64,000 nt of DNA from Bacteriovorax sp037444575 (GTDB taxonomy: Bacteria; Bdellovibrionota; Bacteriovoracia; Bacteriovoracales; Bacteriovoracaceae). The notes beneath the pieces are model-generated. The model ran no database searches, was not told where the DNA came from, and saw only the letters and a list, made by a program, of their open reading frames with translations. Location: contig JBBIME010000004.1 in NCBI GenBank assembly GCA_037444575.1, positions 372,001-436,000 on the forward strand, read 5' to 3'. Positions 60,835-64,000 of the stretch are shown in pieces. Both the position numbers and the translations under genes were made by a program. Each line of letters starts with the position of its first letter. Position 1 is the first letter of the stretch.

Positions 60835-61347
60835 TTATTCTGGCTCAACTTCCATCATAAGGATTCCGTTTTCCAAAGCATCTCCCGCTTTCACGTGAAT
60901 TGCTTTTACAACTCCAGCTGTTCCGGACTTAATTTCATTTTCCATTTTCATGGCCTCAAGAATTAAAAGAGTTTGCCCCTTCGCAACTTTATCACCAACT
61001 TTTGCCATGATTTTTACAACCTTTCCTGGCATTTGAGTGAAAAGTCCTCCAGCGCTGTCCCCTCCTAAACTTGAAGGTTTGTATCCGTGATAAAGTTTAA
61101 AAACTTTATCTACGTTTAACATCACAGAAGGAGAATCCTGACGAGCAAGCTTATTCCACTTAATCCCATCGGTAGAAGCAAAGTATTGGTCAGCAAGTTT
61201 TCTAATGAAAACCGTCTCTTTATTTATTTCATGATGATCTTTGATTGTTCTGAATTCAAACTCTGCCATTTCTGCTGAATGAACGCGAGTCTTGATCAAA
61301 TCAACGATATATTCATTTTTTTCGTTGTCGACTAAATATGTTCTCAT
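60835..61347 (-). CDS. Biotinyl (BCCP-type) subunit of propionyl-CoA carboxylase
   Basis: This 170-residue protein has a C-terminal biotinyl domain with the attachment motif LEAMKMENEIKSG (biotinylated Lys near 136) in a lipoyl-type barrel (MPGKVVKIMAKVGDKVAKGQ before it). The N-terminal 90 residues form the region that in fused carboxylase alpha chains links biotin carboxylase to biotin. Its start overlaps the biotin carboxylase stop by one base, so it is a split alpha subunit. The biotin arm swings between the biotin carboxylase and the carboxyltransferase encoded upstream. Confidence 0.9.
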   Translation of the reverse strand: MRTYLVDNEKNEYIVDLIKTRVHSAEMAEFEFRTIKDHHEINKETVFIRKLADQYFASTDGIKWNKLARQDSPSVMLNVDKVFKLYHGYKPSSLGGDSAGGLFTQMPGKVVKIMAKVGDKVAKGQTLLILEAMKMENEIKSGTAGVVKAIHVKAGDALENGILMMEVEPE

Positions 61348-62780
61348 TACAACCCCATTCTTCTGGCTTCGATACCGGCAATTTTTTTGTAGACGGCAAC
61401 GAAATCCATCGAAGTATCAACTTTCTCTTGTGGCTTCACAGTTGAAATGTAGTTTGTTGAATAAATTCCCTTCTTAAAATTCTCTTCATCCATGATAACT
61501 TTATGAAGAGGGATATTAGTTTTTAATCCTTCTAGAAGAAGTCCATCAAGTGCTGCCCTCATTTTACGAACTGCTACTTCACGGATAATTCCCTTTGCCA
61601 CAAGTTTCCCAACCATTGGATCGAAATCTGGAGTAACTTGAAGTCCTTTATAAAGACAGTTATCAAAACGAATTCCCTGAGGAAAATTTGTTTCACATCC
61701 AGTAACAATCCCAGGAGCTGGAAGCATCGTGATTGGATCTTCAGCACAAATTCTGCATTCGATTGCGTGTCCCGTTCTCTTAATCCACTCTTGATTTGGA
61801 ATTTGAAGATCTTCACCAAATGCCGATTGAATCATACAAACGATCAAATCGATTCCAGTAATTTCTTCTGTAATCGGGTGCTCTACTTGAATGCGAGTAT
61901 TCATTTCTAAGAAATAAAAGTCCTTATCTTCACCCATGATCAATTCAACAGTTCCTGCTGAATCGTAATTAATTGCTTTAGCTAATTTAACGGCAGCGTT
62001 ACATACTCTCTGGCGTAAATTCTCATCATCCCCAATAAATGGAGATGGAGCTTCTTCAACAATTTTTTGGTGACGTCGTTGAATTGAACATTCTCTCTCA
62101 AAGAAATGGAAAACGTTCCCTTTTCTATCCGCTAAAATTTGCACTTCAATATGGTGAGGGTTAACAATATATTTCTCAACAAGAAGATCGCCATTTTTAA
62201 AAGCTGATGCAGCTTCTCTTTGAACGACTTCAAAATTATTGCGAACATCTTGCTCATTATGACAAACGCGCATTCCGCGTCCACCACCACCTGCTACTGC
62301 TTTTAAAAGAATAGGGTATTTAATTTGGTTCGCAATCTTAATTGCTTCTTCAATAGTTGGAACAGCTCCAGTAGATCCTGGCACGACTGGAATTCCCACT
62401 TTTTGTGCGAACTCTTTTGAAACGGCCTTATCTCCCATAACTCTTACAGCTTCAGGGTGTGGACCAATCCAAGTAATTCCATTGTTAACTAATGTTTGTG
62501 AAAACTCTGTGTTCTCTGAAAGAAATCCATAACCAGGATGAACACCGTCGATTTTATACTTTTTACAAACATCAAGAATGTTTGGAATATTTAAATATGT
62601 TTCCGCATTCGTTGAACCTGGAAGTCTTACCCATTCATCACAAACTTCTAAGTGCTTTGCTTGAACTTCATTATCTGTCCAAACACCAACAGCAGTGTGT
62701 CCTAGCTCGCGACAAGCCTTTGCGATACGGGCTGCGATTTCTCCACGATTGATAATAAGAATTCTTTTTGACGTACTCAT
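61347..62780 (-). CDS. Biotin carboxylase subunit of acyl-CoA (propionyl-CoA) carboxylase
   Basis: This 477-residue ATP-grasp enzyme carboxylates biotin with bicarbonate and ATP. Seen are the N-terminal ILIINRGEIAARI, the glycine-rich lid KAVAGGGGRGMRV (about 159-171), HIEVQILAD, and EMNTRIQVEHPITEEITG (about 287-304), all catalytic landmarks. Gene order carboxyltransferase, biotin carboxylase, biotinyl protein, plus the mutase close by, points to propionyl-CoA rather than acetyl-CoA as the substrate, but an acetyl-CoA role cannot be excluded from this chain alone. It has an ATGA overlap with the upstream carboxyltransferase gene. Confidence 0.94.
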   Translation of the reverse strand: MSTSKRILIINRGEIAARIAKACRELGHTAVGVWTDNEVQAKHLEVCDEWVRLPGSTNAETYLNIPNILDVCKKYKIDGVHPGYGFLSENTEFSQTLVNNGITWIGPHPEAVRVMGDKAVSKEFAQKVGIPVVPGSTGAVPTIEEAIKIANQIKYPILLKAVAGGGGRGMRVCHNEQDVRNNFEVVQREAASAFKNGDLLVEKYIVNPHHIEVQILADRKGNVFHFFERECSIQRRHQKIVEEAPSPFIGDDENLRQRVCNAAVKLAKAINYDSAGTVELIMGEDKDFYFLEMNTRIQVEHPITEEITGIDLIVCMIQSAFGEDLQIPNQEWIKRTGHAIECRICAEDPITMLPAPGIVTGCETNFPQGIRFDNCLYKGLQVTPDFDPMVGKLVAKGIIREVAVRKMRAALDGLLLEGLKTNIPLHKVIMDEENFKKGIYSTNYISTVKPQEKVDTSMDFVAVYKKIAGIEARRMGL

Positions 62781-64000
62781 AGCTGAATGTTTCCGTGTTT
62801 ACGTTTAGGTTTTTCTTGCTTCTTATTTTTTAAAGCAATCAAATATTCATAAACTCTCTTGCGAGTTTCTTCCGGTAAAATTACTGCATCCATAAATCCA
62901 AGCTCAGCAGCTCTATATGGATTAGCAAATTTTTCTTCGTAGTCGGCAATCAGTTGTGCTTTTTTATCGTCGTAAGCTTTTCCAGTTAATCCTTCCAACT
63001 CTCCTCTATAAACGATATTCACCGCTCCTTCAGCTCCCATAACTGCAATTTCAGCAGTTGGATAAGCAAGGTTTACGTCTGTCTTAATATGTTTTGAGGC
63101 CATAACGAGATAAGCACCACCGTAAGATTTACGTGTAATGATTGAGATTAATGGAACAGTTGCTTCTGAATATGCATAAAGAAGTTTTGATCCGTGCTTA
63201 ATAATCCCACCGTACTCTTGAACAGTTCCTGGTAAAAATCCTGGAACGTCTACTAGAGTTAAAATAGGAATATCAAAAGCGTCGCAAAATCTAACAAATC
63301 GAGCAGCTTTTTCAGATGAAGCTATATCAAGAACACCTGCTAAAATTGCTGGTTGATTTGCAACGATACCGATCTTAATTCCACCAACCGAAGCAAAACC
63401 AACTATAATATTTTTAGCGTAGTCTTTATGAACTTCTAAAAATTGAGCGTCGTCTACGATATCAAAAATAATTTCTTTCATATCGTATGGTTTTTTAGGA
63501 TTAGCTGGAACAGTTTCCTTAATTTTAACGTTGTCTCTATAAACAGTATCAGAAGTATATTTTGGAGTCGCTTTTGTGAAGTTAGCATTTGGAATGTAAC
63601 TTAATAATTCGCGAACGCGTTCAAAACACTCATCTTCAGACGCTACATTAAATTGAGCAACACCAGAAGTTTCAGAGTGAGTTTTCGCTCCTCCTAATTG
63701 ATCCTTTGTTACGTCTTCATGAGTTACAGTCTTAATTACATCTGGACCAGTAACAAACATGTATGAAGTTTTATCAACCATGAAAATGAAATCTGTAAGC
63801 GCTGGAGAATAAACTGCTCCACCTGCACACGGTCCCATGATCAAAGAGATTTGTGGAATTACACCTGAACATTTTACGTTGCGATAAAAAATCTCGCCGT
63901 ATCCTGCAAGCCCTTCAACACCTTCCTGAATTCTTGCTCCACCTGAATCGTTAATACCGATCATTGGAATTCTGTTTTCAAGAGCGAAGTCCATAATCTT
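62777..64000 (-). CDS. pccB: Propionyl-CoA carboxylase carboxyltransferase (beta) subunit, 5' end cut by window edge
   Basis: This subunit transfers CO2 from biotin to the acyl-CoA. The frame is open to the right edge and lacks roughly the first 110 residues of a family about 510 long. Family features seen are INDSGGARIQEGV, SYMFVTGPDVIKTVTHE and QLGGAKTH in the N-terminal half, and PILTLVDVPGFLPGTVQE and SYGGAYLVMASK in the C-terminal half, the two oxyanion-forming regions. Substrate choice is set by a few pocket residues that I did not try to call, so propionyl-CoA rests on context with methylmalonyl-CoA mutase. The stop overlaps the biotin carboxylase start (ATGA). The apparent ATG at 63994 is internal. 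Confidence 0.93.
   Translation of the reverse strand, partial: KIMDFALENRIPMIGINDSGGARIQEGVEGLAGYGEIFYRNVKCSGVIPQISLIMGPCAGGAVYSPALTDFIFMVDKTSYMFVTGPDVIKTVTHEDVTKDQLGGAKTHSETSGVAQFNVASEDECFERVRELLSYIPNANFTKATPKYTSDTVYRDNVKIKETVPANPKKPYDMKEIIFDIVDDAQFLEVHKDYAKNIIVGFASVGGIKIGIVANQPAILAGVLDIASSEKAARFVRFCDAFDIPILTLVDVPGFLPGTVQEYGGIIKHGSKLLYAYSEATVPLISIITRKSYGGAYLVMASKHIKTDVNLAYPTAEIAVMGAEGAVNIVYRGELEGLTGKAYDDKKAQLIADYEEKFANPYRAAELGFMDAVILPEETRKRVYEYLIALKNKKQEKPKRKHGNIQL

Overview
The window is AT-rich, densely coded DNA from a Gram-negative bacterium. Gene content (grpE-dnaK-dnaJ, a di-haem cytochrome c peroxidase, an LptF/LptG-type permease, HemW, an M16 protease, propionyl-CoA carboxylase with methylmalonyl-CoA mutase, a type IV prepilin fused to a fibre-like shaft) and the low GC are most like the Bdellovibrionota, especially the Bacteriovorax/Peredibacter group. 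That assignment is inference from protein style, not from a marker gene. I saw no rRNA, tRNA, CRISPR array, insertion sequence or prophage, and no gene-free stretch longer than about 180 bases.

Housekeeping flanks. Bases 1-6016 hold, all on the minus strand, a truncated LptF/G permease, cytochrome c peroxidase, and the chaperone operon grpE-dnaK-dnaJ with terminators after dnaK and dnaJ. Bases 52200-64000 hold hemW, an M16 peptidase, meaB with methylmalonyl-CoA mutase, an unknown gene, an HPr-kinase-like gene, and a propionyl-CoA carboxylase operon (carboxyltransferase, biotin carboxylase, biotinyl subunit) that runs off the right edge. Together these carry propionyl-CoA to succinyl-CoA.

Accessory block 1 (6167-14680) combines a flavin-dependent-halogenase-like protein, an MBOAT acyltransferase, a DltD-like SGNH protein, a discrete acyl carrier protein, a ketosynthase, and a UnbV-UnbU pair of the kind known from enediyne loci. 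MBOAT-SGNH-carrier protein is the logic of the Dlt teichoic-acid D-alanylation machine, so I read this as a possible acyl synthesis and surface transfer system.

Accessory block 2 (14667-52193) is a large surface-product locus. It holds nine radical-SAM genes (one frameshifted, one fused to a nucleotidyltransferase-like domain), a detached SPASM domain, a PqqD-like peptide-binding protein, an ABC-2 exporter, three GT4 glycosyltransferases, two GT-C-like membrane proteins, a NodU-type carbamoyltransferase, a DegT aminotransferase, three SGNH proteins, a second MBOAT that lacks the family histidines, a minimal S26 peptidase, a DUF5989 micro-protein, and a stand-alone S74 self-cleaving chaperone domain under a strong promoter. 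Radical SAM plus PqqD plus ABC exporter suggests modification of a ribosomally made peptide or protein. The glycosyl-, carbamoyl- and acyltransferases suggest a decorated surface glycan. The sequence does not settle which, or whether the two are joined.
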